DNA of 64,000 bases from Tubulanus polymorphus (lineage: Eukaryota > Nemertea > Palaeonemertea > Tubulaniformes > Tubulanidae): contig NC_134028.1 in NCBI RefSeq assembly GCF_964204645.1, forward strand, positions 5,554,501 to 5,618,500. Direction: 5' to 3'. Positions within the stretch are counted from its first letter, which is position 1; each line of letters opens with the position of its first letter. The notes under the pieces are model-generated. The model was not told the DNA's origin and did not search any database. It worked only from the letters and a program-made list of their open reading frames with translations. Made by a program: the position numbers and the translations under genes. Below, piece after piece: positions 47,700-58,628 of the stretch.

Positions 47700-50400
47700 A
47701 ATATTCTTTGGTCTCATAATTAAAATGTAGATTGGTGAGTTATTGATTAAAAGATTTTGTAAGTACGTACAATTAAGGTAAATTCAATATCTTATGTGAC
47801 ATTTGAAATTATTCGAATGTACCGTAGATATTTCAGGCCTCATATGACTATTGTTTAACTGACAATCAAGATATAGATAGGACAATTTACTAAGTAGCAA
47901 TCATTCAATATCTTGTGATGTTTGATGAGACATTCTTTTGGTGTAGATATTTCAAGGCCCCATATACATTTAGGCCGACTTTACTTAAAGATATAACAAT
48001 TAAACTTTATCGTCGGTTAATAGATTTTTCTTTACAAATAATATATTGATAAATTTATTACTTAACTGCCATACTTAACTGTATATACTGTGTGCTGCCT
48101 CACACATAACAGTAATGAATTTCATAAGATAGTGTCTAAGGCTCTATTGAGGTCTGGTGTTATATGGGGAAAACTATGGACTACGGGTCTTTATCAGTGA
48201 TTTGGTCTCAACACTTTGATAAATCCAGAATAAACCAAAGCTTTAATTGATTTAATTCATTCCTGAAACACTGCGTCTTGTTTTGGGCGACACATGATAA
48301 TTGTTGTTTGACTGACAATTAGCATACAGCCAGGAAAAATGGCTTAGATATTCACAATTAAGATGAATTCAATATTTGATGCTAGATCAAAAACTTTTTA
48401 TATCATAAATATTTATTGAAATATAGCTGAAATATATAATATATTTGAGCACATCTATAAGTGAATCAGTCTCATTGACTGATAAGTTCTGTATCGCCAA
48501 CTGCCGCGCTTACGACGACTAGCCATGCTTTTCATTTTTGGCAAAATTTACTCTAACCTAACTGATTCAATTAATATCTAAAAGCCATACTGTGTGTCAA
48601 GTGACACATATTAGATATAGTTTAACTGAAAATTAGAATCTAAGATGAATTACTCATTAACGTATCACTTAGATCGATTAAGGTTAATTTAATTGTTATG
48701 TGAAATTATTTCTAATTCCATGGACATTTAAAATGTAGCTGATACATGTGTATCTGAGCACATTTATTTATCTGTATCTAAGTGAACCTATGGTGTCTTC
48801 ATACAGCTGTATTAGTTTTGATACATATTGCCAAAATCATTTAACGCAGATTTACTTCCGATCAAATCTGTGCACAAATACATTCCTGGATTTGCAAGGG
48901 GGAATATTTCAATTTCACTGTGTATGTCAGATTGAAAGCCTTATTCTGACAGGATATCCTAAACTTAGGTCTTATTGCTCTTGCTAATAGCTCTCTTTTA
49001 CTAACCCCTCTCCTTGAAACTATTTTCTAGCATCATGACTCGCACCGCACCAGGGAGGTCCGGTCATAACAAGGTCTTTTGGTCCTTATACACAGTGTAC
49101 TATATAGGGAAATAAAGATTATATAGCCATTCGGCTAGGGAATTTCTAATTTACCACTAAAAATATGCTTTTTTATCTTTAATTTCTGATGAATTCAAAT
49201 AGTAACGAATTCACCACATCTGAAATTCTACTCATGTAGATTTTCAGGCTCCATATAAATATTGTTCAACTGACAATTAAAATATAGCTAGTATGATTAC
49301 TAATTAATGGTTCGCTTAGATACCTAGAATTCAATTAAAATTAATTCAATGTAATGAATATAAGTGAAACTTATTCAAAATTGCACAGTGGATGAGACGA
49401 CTGTATCGCGCAATGTCATCTGCGTCTAACTGGGCCACATGTGTGTGTGGGATCTGTTGAATCAGTTAGGTTTTGGGGATTCTGGCTTAGTTAAGCTAGG
49501 TATCAAAAGCTCTGTTGCAAAATTAGCAGTTCAAATAGTGATTAATTCAAATTCGTACCGGATCTGAAATTCTTCTCGTGTAGAAATTTCAAGCCCCATA
49601 TAAAATATTGTCCGAGACAATTTCAATTATAGCCAGGACATTATCAATTAACTAATTGATTAGGTATCTAATTCAGCATCTTCATATAAGGTAAAAGTGC
49701 TCAAATCTAAACCATAGGGGTTGATAAGACAACTGTATAATTTAATATTGATTGATATATAAAGAATACTGGGTATGTTTTAACTCTGTCTCTTGTGTGT
49801 GGGATTTATTGAATCTTTAAGGCTTTGCAGAATTCTGGATTTGTCGAGCTGTGGGAATGATTCGAGGTTTCTTAAATCTGTAGAACCATGTTACTTATAG
49901 GATCAGTGTGCTCAATGCTGGCAGCGCACCACTCTTCAGTTAGTTATATTATCATAATTACAAAATCATTGTATATATTAGGAGCAATATTTAGAATTAA
50001 TGAAATGGATTAGAATACCATTCACTGGGTACAGATGTTGCCATCTGTGGGTAGAAAACATCTCTTAAGTTTATTAACTGACGATGAAGTAAATTTGATA
50101 ATACGAACATGGTTTAGCTGACAATCGAAATATATATAGGCCAATATTACTAGCAGGTTTGCACTGTATGATGGCCCTGGGTTTCAATAAAAGACACATC
50201 AAGAATTTCAAGAAGATAAAACAGTTCAAAAACGATTTGATTAGATTGATTATGCATTACTAAATTTGTTGTAACTCTGGTATTCATAGAGATGACTATA
50301 GGTGCTTTAGTTGAATTGTTGTTAAACTATAATAATCAACCATTGCTTAGATATTTAGAATATAGATGAATGACTATATGAGTTGAATTTCATAAATATC
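47700..50400. repeat. Strongly diverged tandem repeat, period roughly 330-350 bp
   Basis: Blocks resembling ATTTCA.GCCCCATATAAATAT followed by TTGTTTAACTGACAATTAAAATATAG recur near 47835, 48290, 48605, 49245, 49585 and 50105. Between them, GATGAGACGACTGTAT (49392) matches GATAAGACAACTGTAT (49722), and a GTGTGGGAT.T.TTGAATC block recurs at about 49450 and 49795. No reading frame is conserved. Confidence 0.5.
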
Positions 50401-50639
50401 ATTTAGACTATTATTAAAATCTGCGTATCGATCCACATTGCTGATCTTATATATGAATTGACATGATAATTATGATCAGTGATATTCGAAAGGCTTTTCT
50501 GCTCAAAAGGTTCTGCTCTTTTCTTCAGCTTGCCGTTTCAGACTGATTGGAAGATAGTTTGAATGAACGGGAATCAAATTTCCCAATTATGTACTTCGAT
50601 TTCAGACATACTCGAGAAAAACTACAATAAACTTGAAAA

Positions 50640-51470
50640 ATTAGACAAATTTAAACGGTGAAAATGACAAAAAAATTAGAGTTAGACAAAATTCTCCCAC
50701 CTTGTAGACTTTCGGACTAGTTACATGAAAAAAAAGACCACAAAATATTGTAAAATATAGTTCTTTCCAAAATCTCGATGTATTAAATTAGGCAGAAAAA
50801 ATAGATAAAATTATTCAACCTTGTAAACTTTCGGACTAGTTACATGAAAAAAAGACCAAATATTGTAAAATATAGTCATTTCCAAAATCTCGATGTATTA
50901 AATTAGGCAGAAAAAAATAGATAAAATTATTCAACCTTGTAAACTTTCGGACTAGTTACATGAAAAAAAGACCAAATATTGTAAAATATAGTCATTTCCA
51001 AAATCTCGATGTATTAAATTAGGCAGAAAAAAATAGATAAAATTATTCAACCTTGTAAACTTTCGGACTAGTTACATGAAAAAAGACCAAATATTGTAAA
51101 ATATAGTTATTTCCAATATCTCCATGTATTAAATTAGGCAGAAAAAAAATAGATAAAATTATTCAACCTTGTAAACTTTCGGACTAGTAACATAAAAACA
51201 AGACAAAATATTGTGAAATATAGTTATTTCCAAAATCTCCATGTATTAAATTAGGCAGAAAATAGTTAACCCCAATCAGTCACTTAATATGTGCTTCGAC
51301 TTTTTAAACGGTGAAAACGACAAAAAAAAATTGAAGTTAGACGAAATTATTAAACGTTGTAAACTTTCGGACTAGTTACATAAAAAAGACCAAATATTGT
51401 AAAATTATCTTCAACCTTGTAATATAGTTATTTCCAAAATCAGAATTAGGCAGAATAAAAGATTGTTTGA
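50640..51470. repeat. Tandem array, about 116-bp units
   Basis: Units with TTGTAAACTTTCGGACTAGT, TACATGAAAAAAAGACCAAA, TATTGTAAAATATAGT.ATTT and ATGTATTAAATTAGGCAG repeat near 50711, 50830, 50946, 51062 and 51178, with a sixth, shuffled copy near 51366. The middle three are almost identical, so amplification is recent. Confidence 0.9.
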
Positions 51471-51536
51471 ATGAACTGGAACCGAATTACCAATTATGTT
51501 CTTGGACTTAAAATAAACGACCGCCGATCACGCAAC

Positions 51537-51650
51537 TATATCTGTACTTCGATTTCCGATTTTGAAAAAACCGCCGTTTCGCTCCCGGCAGGTGTGGTAG
51601 GTTTGTAAGGGACACCAACTCAAACGAGAGCTTGAGGTCAACAAATCATC
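51537..51650 (-). repeat. SINE-like dispersed repeat, copy 4 (reverse)
   Basis: Reverse complement of the family seen at 7783, 12209 and 42670: here TATCTGTACTTCGATTTCCG, then TCGCTCCCGGCAGGTGTGGT and AGGTTTGTAAGGGACACCAA. Confidence 0.55.
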
Positions 51651-52113
51651 AGAAATCTGCTGATTAGAGAACAGCGCACAGAAGGGGCCGATTCGAATGA
51701 AACTCAAGAACCAACCAACTTAGGAGATCCGATAATGAACACAGCAATCATAGAAGGTACAACTTGAATTGAATTCATCAACTACCATGGAAGAGTCCAA
51801 CGAATTTAACTCATGAACCAACTTAGACAATCCTAGCCGATACTCGGCAATCTTGAAAGGTAAGTTGATTCACATGGGAATTATTATGATTAATGTTATA
51901 TGAAATATTGTGTGAATACAGGATATTGTCTTTAACTCTTTTCAGCTGAATCACATCTATGAGAAAAAGCCCATACTAAGATCAACTAACCATCTAGAAT
52001 CTACTGATTAAAACAGTCAGCAGAATGAATCCAACTTGAATTTAACTGCTGAAGTCTAGATGAGAAATTCGGCCAGCATCGGTTTATCGCTCAATGATGG
52101 ATTTCTTCTACAA

Positions 52114-52625
52114 TTGGTGGAGCTGAGACATTGCGTCTCTCATTACAATTATTCAGGAGCAGCAGAGACAATGCGTGTCTTATAAACACTTATTCAGGAG
52201 CAGCAAAGACAATGCGTATCTTATAAACACTTATTCAGGAGCAGCAGAGACAATGCGTATCTTATAAACACTTATTCAGGAGCAGCAGAGACAATGCGTG
52301 TCTTATAAACACTTATTCAGGAGCAGCAGAGACATTGCGTATCTTATAAACACTTATTCAGGAGCAGCAGAGACAATGCATGTCTTATAAAAACACTTAT
52401 TCAGGAGCAGCAGAGACAATGCGTATCTTATAAACACTTATTCAGGAGCAGCAGAGACAATGCGTATCTTATAAACACTTATTCAGGAGCAGCAGAGACA
52501 ATGCGTGTCTTATAAACACTTATTCAGGAGCAGCAGAGACAATGCGTATCTTATAAACACTTATTCAGGAGCAGCAGAGACATTGCGTATCTTATAAACA
52601 CTTATTCAGGAGCAGCAACGACAGT
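52114..52625. repeat. 41-bp minisatellite, 11 near-identical units plus degenerate edges
   Basis: Units start AGGAGCAGCA at 52155, 52196, 52237, 52278, 52319, 52360, 52403, 52444, 52485, 52526 and 52567 (the unit at 52360 has a 2-bp insertion). Each contains GAGACAATGCGTGTCT or a variant, which can fold through AGACA/TGTCT. The unit variants recur in a similar order in both halves, a higher-order pattern. Confidence 0.95.
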
Positions 52626-54054
52626 AGAATATGTGAAGTATTGATTGATTTTACGTATCACCTTTTTACAAATCAGTCTGATGTGTAACATGAGTTTACA
52701 AAATTCACTGTCTATTTGAAGGGGCGGAATAAACTAAAGAATAGTTGTTGAAATGTTGATTATTAAGATTAGGTAATTTGGGCTCTGGGCCTGAGAAGGA
52801 ACTATTCATGTTTGAATATTTCAATAAAATGGCATCCTCCTGATTCTTTATACTGATTAGGCAAACTGTTTAGATTTGTTAAACAGATGAGTCATTTAAG
52901 TCCTTAAAGTTCCTTCTTGGAGTCTCATAAAATTTACGCTCCATTAATTCATGGTATTGATCGCGTTCAGCGTCTCAGTTTGACTCGTATGTCGGTTGAA
53001 ATACACGTAAATTGAGATATAATATCGACAGGATAGTTCAGATAAGCTTCATACTTTAGTTAAACATAGCTTTGCTTAATTTGTCATAATCATATAGTTC
53101 ATAGAATGAATTACTCTCTTAGTCTTTATTCGATTATTAATATTAGAAATAGTGATTCATTTTATATTTTATTGAGTGAAAATGATTTGCATAGCCTAAA
53201 TGTTCAAAAGGGAGAGCGTAGTCAGTTAAACAGTTGCAACTTTTAAACGCAATAAAGGATGTTGGAACGTTATTAGTTTGATCTCTTGAACTTGATTTTG
53301 ATCGTTTTAATTTTGTTTATAGCTGTTTTAACTTCTTTCATTGTCATCCATATCATAAGGTTGAGTGGCTTTCATAATCGGGGTGTTCGATAATAAACTA
53401 TTATTTAGGCGTAGCAGTGAATTTGTAGCACTTTTTTTAAGTGAGCCCATAATTTCACCGATAAAAAATTCCTGATGATGTAGATTGTAATAAATAGTAC
53501 AAAATACATAGAACATAATTAAGAAAAATACATTTAAAAAAAACAATTAATAAAAAAATACATATAAAAAAACAAATTAAATTATAAGTAATACAAATAA
53601 ACGAAACCAACAAACAATTAGTAAATACTCTATATAGGGCCTTCATCATCAGGCATTTTTTCTAATCAACTTAATCCAATTATTAAAGGTTCTTCTTTCA
53701 TAGAACAACCTTCTCCGTGTTTCCCAACCTCTTTAGATCCTTTCTGTTGTTGTTTTAAGCATTCTATCGGCTCAGTAATAAACAAAACAAATAACCATAA
53801 ACCTTAACTAAATCAAACACACTAAGAAATATCTGTTTCGATAGAATGCTTCAAATAACTGATGAAAGATCATGCGTCTATTTACCTATATATCACACCC
53901 TATCACTGCTGTAACTGTTAATCATTTTAGGGATAATATCTGAGAGATACATTTTACTCTTTTTAGAAAGAATGTTAAACAGCTATACACGTGATTAGTT
54001 ATCGATAGTAAAATTATTGTCATGTTTTCCCTGAAATAACGTTGTATCAAATGA

Positions 54055-54420
54055 GCGAACTGATAATGTTTGAAAATCTCAGGCAAAGTTAGAAAAACTC
54101 TAGTTATCTTGTAAAACTAGTTTTCTTGGAAAATAATTCTAATGAAAATGAAAATAAAGTTTGATTAGGTAATCTCAAGCTTTGCAGAGTTAATCTTTTG
54201 GTTTTATCTCTGATTTTAATGCTTTTATGTTGAACTGTTTTTTTTTTCAAATACAGTTCACCCATTGGTTAACGAAGAACTGATAATTCCTCGAATACAA
54301 AGCAAAGTTTGCAAAATTTCAGTTTTCTTGTAAAAATAATGTTAATGAAATGAAATTAGAGATTGATTATTTGAATGAATTTGTGATTTTATGTCCAGCT
54401 TTAATGTTTATATGCTGGAG
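54055..54420. repeat. Direct duplication of about 220 bp
   Basis: GAACTGATAAT..CAAAGTT.G.AAA..CAGTT.TCTTGTAAAA near 54057 repeats near 54278, and TAATTCTAATGAAAATGAAA matches TAATGTTAATGAAATGAAAT. Followed in both by TTTAATGCTTTTATG / TTTAATGTTTATATG. Confidence 0.5.
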
Positions 54421-54802
54421 ATATGTTTTGCAGTTTTTTGTATAAACAGAAATCTTTCTCACATTGTCATTTGCTCTATAGTTGATATGATAGAATGCTT
54501 CATATTTCATGAAATAATCAAGTGTCACTTATGCCCGGTGACATCGTGAAATGTCAAATTAATAGTGTTAGACATTCAGACTAGTCCCAATTGTTGGTGT
54601 TTTATGGATCAATGTTTACAATTCTTTGTGTAATTTTGTTATTTTTCTATTGATTCAAATTGTATGAATCAGTTGCAGTGGAAATTTGAATAAAAACTTT
54701 GAAATACATTGCATGATATGTGATATTAAAAGCTAGTAATTTTATTATTGAATAATCTAAGTCATTATTATAAGGCTAAAAATCATATCTTGTTTTTCCT
54801 GA

Positions 54803-54925
54803 TCGATCGGGTCATTTCATAAATCAATGAAATTTGTTAATTTCTATCTGCCGGGTCTGTTATGGTTAGCTTGATCATGATTTTAAAGTAATACCTTGGT
54901 AGATAGGTGGCCAGCCGGGTCAAAT
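54803..54925 (+). repeat. Dispersed repeat with GCCGGGTC motifs, copy 2
   Basis: Same ordered blocks as 25223-25360: CGGGTCATTTCATAAATC, AATGAAATTTGTTAATTTC, TGCCGGGTCTGTTATGGTTA, GGTAGATAGG and CCGGGTCAAAT. Confidence 0.5.
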
Positions 54926-55829
54926 TTTAAAGAGTAAAAATGTAAATCAGATTGATTCATTAAATCTTACGCTTTCCAGAGTATTTGGCCAGGTTTACCT
55001 CTGGTTTTAGTGCGGGGAGCCATGGACTCAAACAGTTTAGAGTTCATGGTTGTGGGCCATAGACGTTTCTGTTTTAGAGTCTATGGTTGGACCATGGATG
55101 TATAAACTCTAGTTTATAGTTTATACGTCCATGGTTGGACTGTTTTTGAAATACAGCCCACGTGTTTGAGGAGCTTACGTTATAATTCCTCGAGCACAAA
55201 CCTGGCATTTTGTATAATTGTTGTACACTGTATGAGATTAAATATGATTGAAATTCTTTATCTGTTTAGCTACTCTGAACTTTGTTAGTTCACCAGTCAG
55301 TGGTTTTTTGTTATCTTGCAATCCACCTCTTTTTTCAACCCAATATTCCCACCAACATTGTGCGGAGACGAGGATGTCCGGAAAACATAATAATCGAATA
55401 TTGGCAATACAGCTTACCACTTCAACCCGGACACACTAACACTTGTTGACCGGTTAGAAGCGAGTGTTGAGCTGCCGAAGAGTAATTACGAAATTAGCAA
55501 TCTTTTTGATTGTCACTATAGCCATCAGGGGCGGATCCAGATCGTATTGCCCAATACATTGTTTGTACGGTCTAAAATTTAAGTGCCCTTCGGCAATATT
55601 TTGTGACGGCATATATATTTCACCACCCGCTAATTTGATAGTTCCACTGATGATCAGTTTGATTTTTATATACAGAAGCAGAGTCCTGAATAGTTAACTT
55701 GCACCCAGTATCCTTCTTTTGGTGTTAACATTACATGATTAATTACATGAGATTTGTGTTTCTCCCGTAAAAATCATTGTTTTTGTTTTTCTTCATGCTT
55801 TCGGTAAATGTAGCCGATGACCTGCTGAT

Positions 55830-56270
55830 CGTCTCTAAGGTTCGAACCCAGTAATTACTGATACTGGTTCAGAGTGGTCCTGATGCTGAATAGAGGATGC
55901 ACAGGGGTGTCCCGGGTTCAAACCCAGTAATTACTGATACTGTTTGAGAGTGGGCCTGATGCTGGATAGAGGATGCACGGGGTGTCTCGGGTTCAAACCC
56001 AGTAATTACTGATACTGATTCAGAGTGGCCCTGATGCTGAATGGAGGATGTACCGGGGTTTCCCGGGTTCGAACCCAGTAATTACTGATGCTGATTCAGA
56101 GTGGTCCTGATGCTGAATAGAGGATGTACGGGGGTGTCCCGGGTTCAAACCCAGTAATTACTGATACTGATTCAGAGTGGTACTGATGCTGAATAGAGGA
56201 TGTACAGGGGTATCCCGTGTCCAAACCCATCAATTGCTGTGATTCAGAGTGGTCCTGATGGATCGGGTTA
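55830..56270. repeat. Tandem array of six 75-76-bp units containing a tRNA B-box-like motif
   Basis: CCCAGTAATTACTGAT starts at 55847, 55923, 55998, 56074, 56150 and (diverged) 56226. Each unit also has GATTCAGAGTGGTCCTGATG, GAATAGAGGATG and GGGTTCGAACCC or GGGTTCAAACCC, close to the polymerase III B box. Unit length equals a tRNA gene, but no A box or cloverleaf could be found. Confidence 0.9.
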
Positions 56271-56327
56271 TCGAGCTGCTCGCGTAATTTTTACTTGTCC
56301 TATCCAAAGAAAAATGCTTAGTCTACG

Positions 56328-56672
56328 TCAGATATTGCACACGGATTCTAGCAAACTTTCAATGTAACTAACCGATCGTTCATCGAATTTCGTATCAGAC
56401 GAGTGCCGTGCGCCCGACAATAGGTTTTTGGTTTCTCTCAGTGATTCAAGATGTTCTGTTCCAACGGTCACGAAATATCGAAAAAGTTTCGGAAGATGAT
56501 TTTTATTTGAGACAGATTGTAACACGATTTTTGACTTGATAACGATAAAGATAAAATCGACGATTAGAAATGATGAGAAATTAGCAGTAAAGTTTCATTC
56601 GGCTTGAACACGGTGTTTGCATGCAACTCCACCGCATCTCCACATTGCTTTTCTAGCTTTCGATGAATCTTC
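56328..56672 (-). other. Coding-like frames, minus strand, of unclear status
   Basis: After a good acceptor (TTTTGTTTTCAG, ending 56673) one frame reads KIHRKLEKQCGDAVELHANT and stops after 35 codons; another contains SSKARKAMWRCGGVACKHRV and stops at a similar point. Beyond that, an open frame to 56328 contains LPKLFRYFVTVGTEHLES and ends in a TGA. They could be extra 3' exons of the ankyrin gene at 56773-57529 or of an alternative transcript, but I found no donor giving a clean phase. Confidence 0.3.
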
Positions 56673-56772
56673 TGAAAACAAAAACAGCGAAACTTTATTT
56701 GTAAAATATAACATAAAATGTTAAAAATGGCTTCTTTTCCAAACTCGGTTGTCCCACGGTTCTACCTAATCT

Positions 56773-57529
56773 TTATGTACACATTTCTGAAGTCAATAAT
56801 CCAGATTCTTGAAGATATGTGCAGACATCTTTACGGCCTCGTAATTTGGCAAATGTAAAGACCGAAAAGCCCTTGTTGCTTTTAGTATTCATATTTGCGT
56901 TGCCGATTTCTAAGAGGTATTTACATATGGCTACGTAACCGTTGCCAGCAGCGTGGTGTAACGGGGTGCAACCTGAATTAGAAAAGAATTTTTTTAAACA
57001 TGGTCAAAATAATGACTGCTTGACTAAATATTGGCTAGTTCTGTATCGAGAAATGAGAAATGTTACATTATTCATTGTTGAAAATATTTAGCGCAATAAA
57101 AATCTGTAATTTTAATTTTAAAGGCGTCAATAAACGCTCAAGTTAGTTGTCTCGTTGAATATTGGTTAGTTGTGTATCGAGAAATAATCTGCTTACCTGA
57201 TATATCAGTACTGTTAACATCAGCACCTCCTTCAACGAGATAAATCACACACGCTAGCTGGCCATTCATGGCCGCTTTATGAAGTGGCGTATGACCAAAA
57301 CGATTACGTTCGTCTAAACACTGCAATTCAACATAAGAAAATAATCATGCAATGCGATACTGTTGTTTATCGACGACTTGTTCGTTTAGAAATCAGAATA
57401 ATTTTGATAGAGTATTCGTTGTGAATATAATAGTTTAACATCATCAGAAATACTTCCAGACCCCATCGATTTTTACCTCGCCAAAGCTTTCTATCAATTT
57501 CCTCAGAGCAGAAAGATCGCCACAAAACG
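56773..57529 (-). CDS. Small ankyrin-repeat protein, C-terminal three exons (start uncertain)
   Basis: Exons 5' to 3' are 57477-57529, 57197-57320 and 56773-56972, phases 0 and 1 matching; donors GTAAAA and GTAAGC. They encode about 125 residues with at least three ankyrin units: FCGDLSALRKLIESFG, then FGHTPLHKAAMNGQLACVIY with GGADVN, then CTPLHHAAGNGYVAICKYLL, ending EMCT-TAA. Ankyrin repeats bind proteins; the partner is unknown. The first exon must end with one unpaired base. A candidate is the frame from ATG 57854 (MATSATVSSAICPFMEAV) with a donor at GTGTGA, but this is weak. It lies on the opposite strand to the ankyrin-SOCS gene that starts about 0.8-1.1 kb away. Confidence 0.75.
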
Positions 57530-57712
57530 CTGGAATCCATGGAAGAAAGATATGATTTCATTTAAAATGTGTACAGTATAACAATGTAGTATGTACGGAA
57601 TATAGCAGTTTATGTGAGACCAAATTATAATTGAGAACACGGCAGCCTTTGATAAACGATACCTGCTTCATGTAAATCCATTTCTACTGCTTCTTATGGC
57701 TCTTAGTAGAGA

Positions 57713-57746
57713 CTACGAGCAATTATCTAACCATAATTGCTCGTAG
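57713..57746. repeat. Perfect 34-nt hairpin, CTACGAGCAATTAT stem
   Basis: CTACGAGCAATTAT and ATAATTGCTCGTAG form a perfect 14-bp stem around CTAACC. Close relatives are at 11571-11608 and 44021-44047. Confidence 0.6.
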
Positions 57747-58628
57747 GTAGAGAAATGAACTCGAGTCTCATTCATATTTTAGCAGCTCATTCACACATAT
57801 AACCGCTTCCATAAATGGACATATAGCGCTCGACACAGTTGCGCTTGTCGCCATTAATTCACAATTAAGTTAATTTTAAAATATTACATATAATATGAGC
57901 TGAATATTGCGTATAACATGTACCGTATTGTCTCATGCCGGCTCAAAGGGCGTTGACAAATAAATGTCAATTAAATCCAGATAAACAGGATACGTCGCCG
58001 TGCCAACCGGTACTGATGATCATAACAGTTTTTGTGAGAATATAATGCAGTCATTTTCCTGGATTTCTTCTAACGTTTATATGCATTTCATATGGAATAA
58101 ATCCGAAAATATGTTTTACAATATCTGATATCTACAAACATTAAACCTTTTTTCAACTTCAATAATAAGGATAGTATTCTACCGCAATAATGTCTGCGTT
58201 AACATAAAAAAAGATCCCCACAACAAAGATGTATCTAAAAATTGATCCGCGTACTAGATGGTAGGAGCCTCAAACGATGATTCGCACGTAAAAGGGTTAA
58301 TTATAATATGAGTCTAATAATAGTTAGCTGTTGTACGCGTGTTAGAATAGCTCGTTTTTAGTATACCATAGTGCAGCCTTATATCTACAGCTTCAACAGC
58401 ACGAATCATATTCACAGATAAGAGTCTTTTCGCAAGGATCCAGAGGCTCGTCTAAATGTTTTCTGATATTTGAGGTAATGTAACGGTCACTGTGTTGCTA
58501 ATATGCATGAGTGAGTATACTGTGTATGCATGTTAAAGGAAACATTTGCGTTTTACGCGATTCTATTCTTTCTGGGTTTTCAATTGTAGAGTGACAATGG
58601 GACTGCATCACTGATAGAAATAGAAACA

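Noticed and set aside
51537-52625. CRISPR-like array suspected from repeated units
   Set aside because: Units are direct tandem copies with no variable spacers and the context is animal genomic DNA.
53328-53649. Overlapping minus-strand frames rich in Phe, Ile, Leu and Cys that resemble membrane proteins
   Set aside because: Composition follows from poly-A/AAT runs in the plus strand (53520-53600); no start or splice signals.
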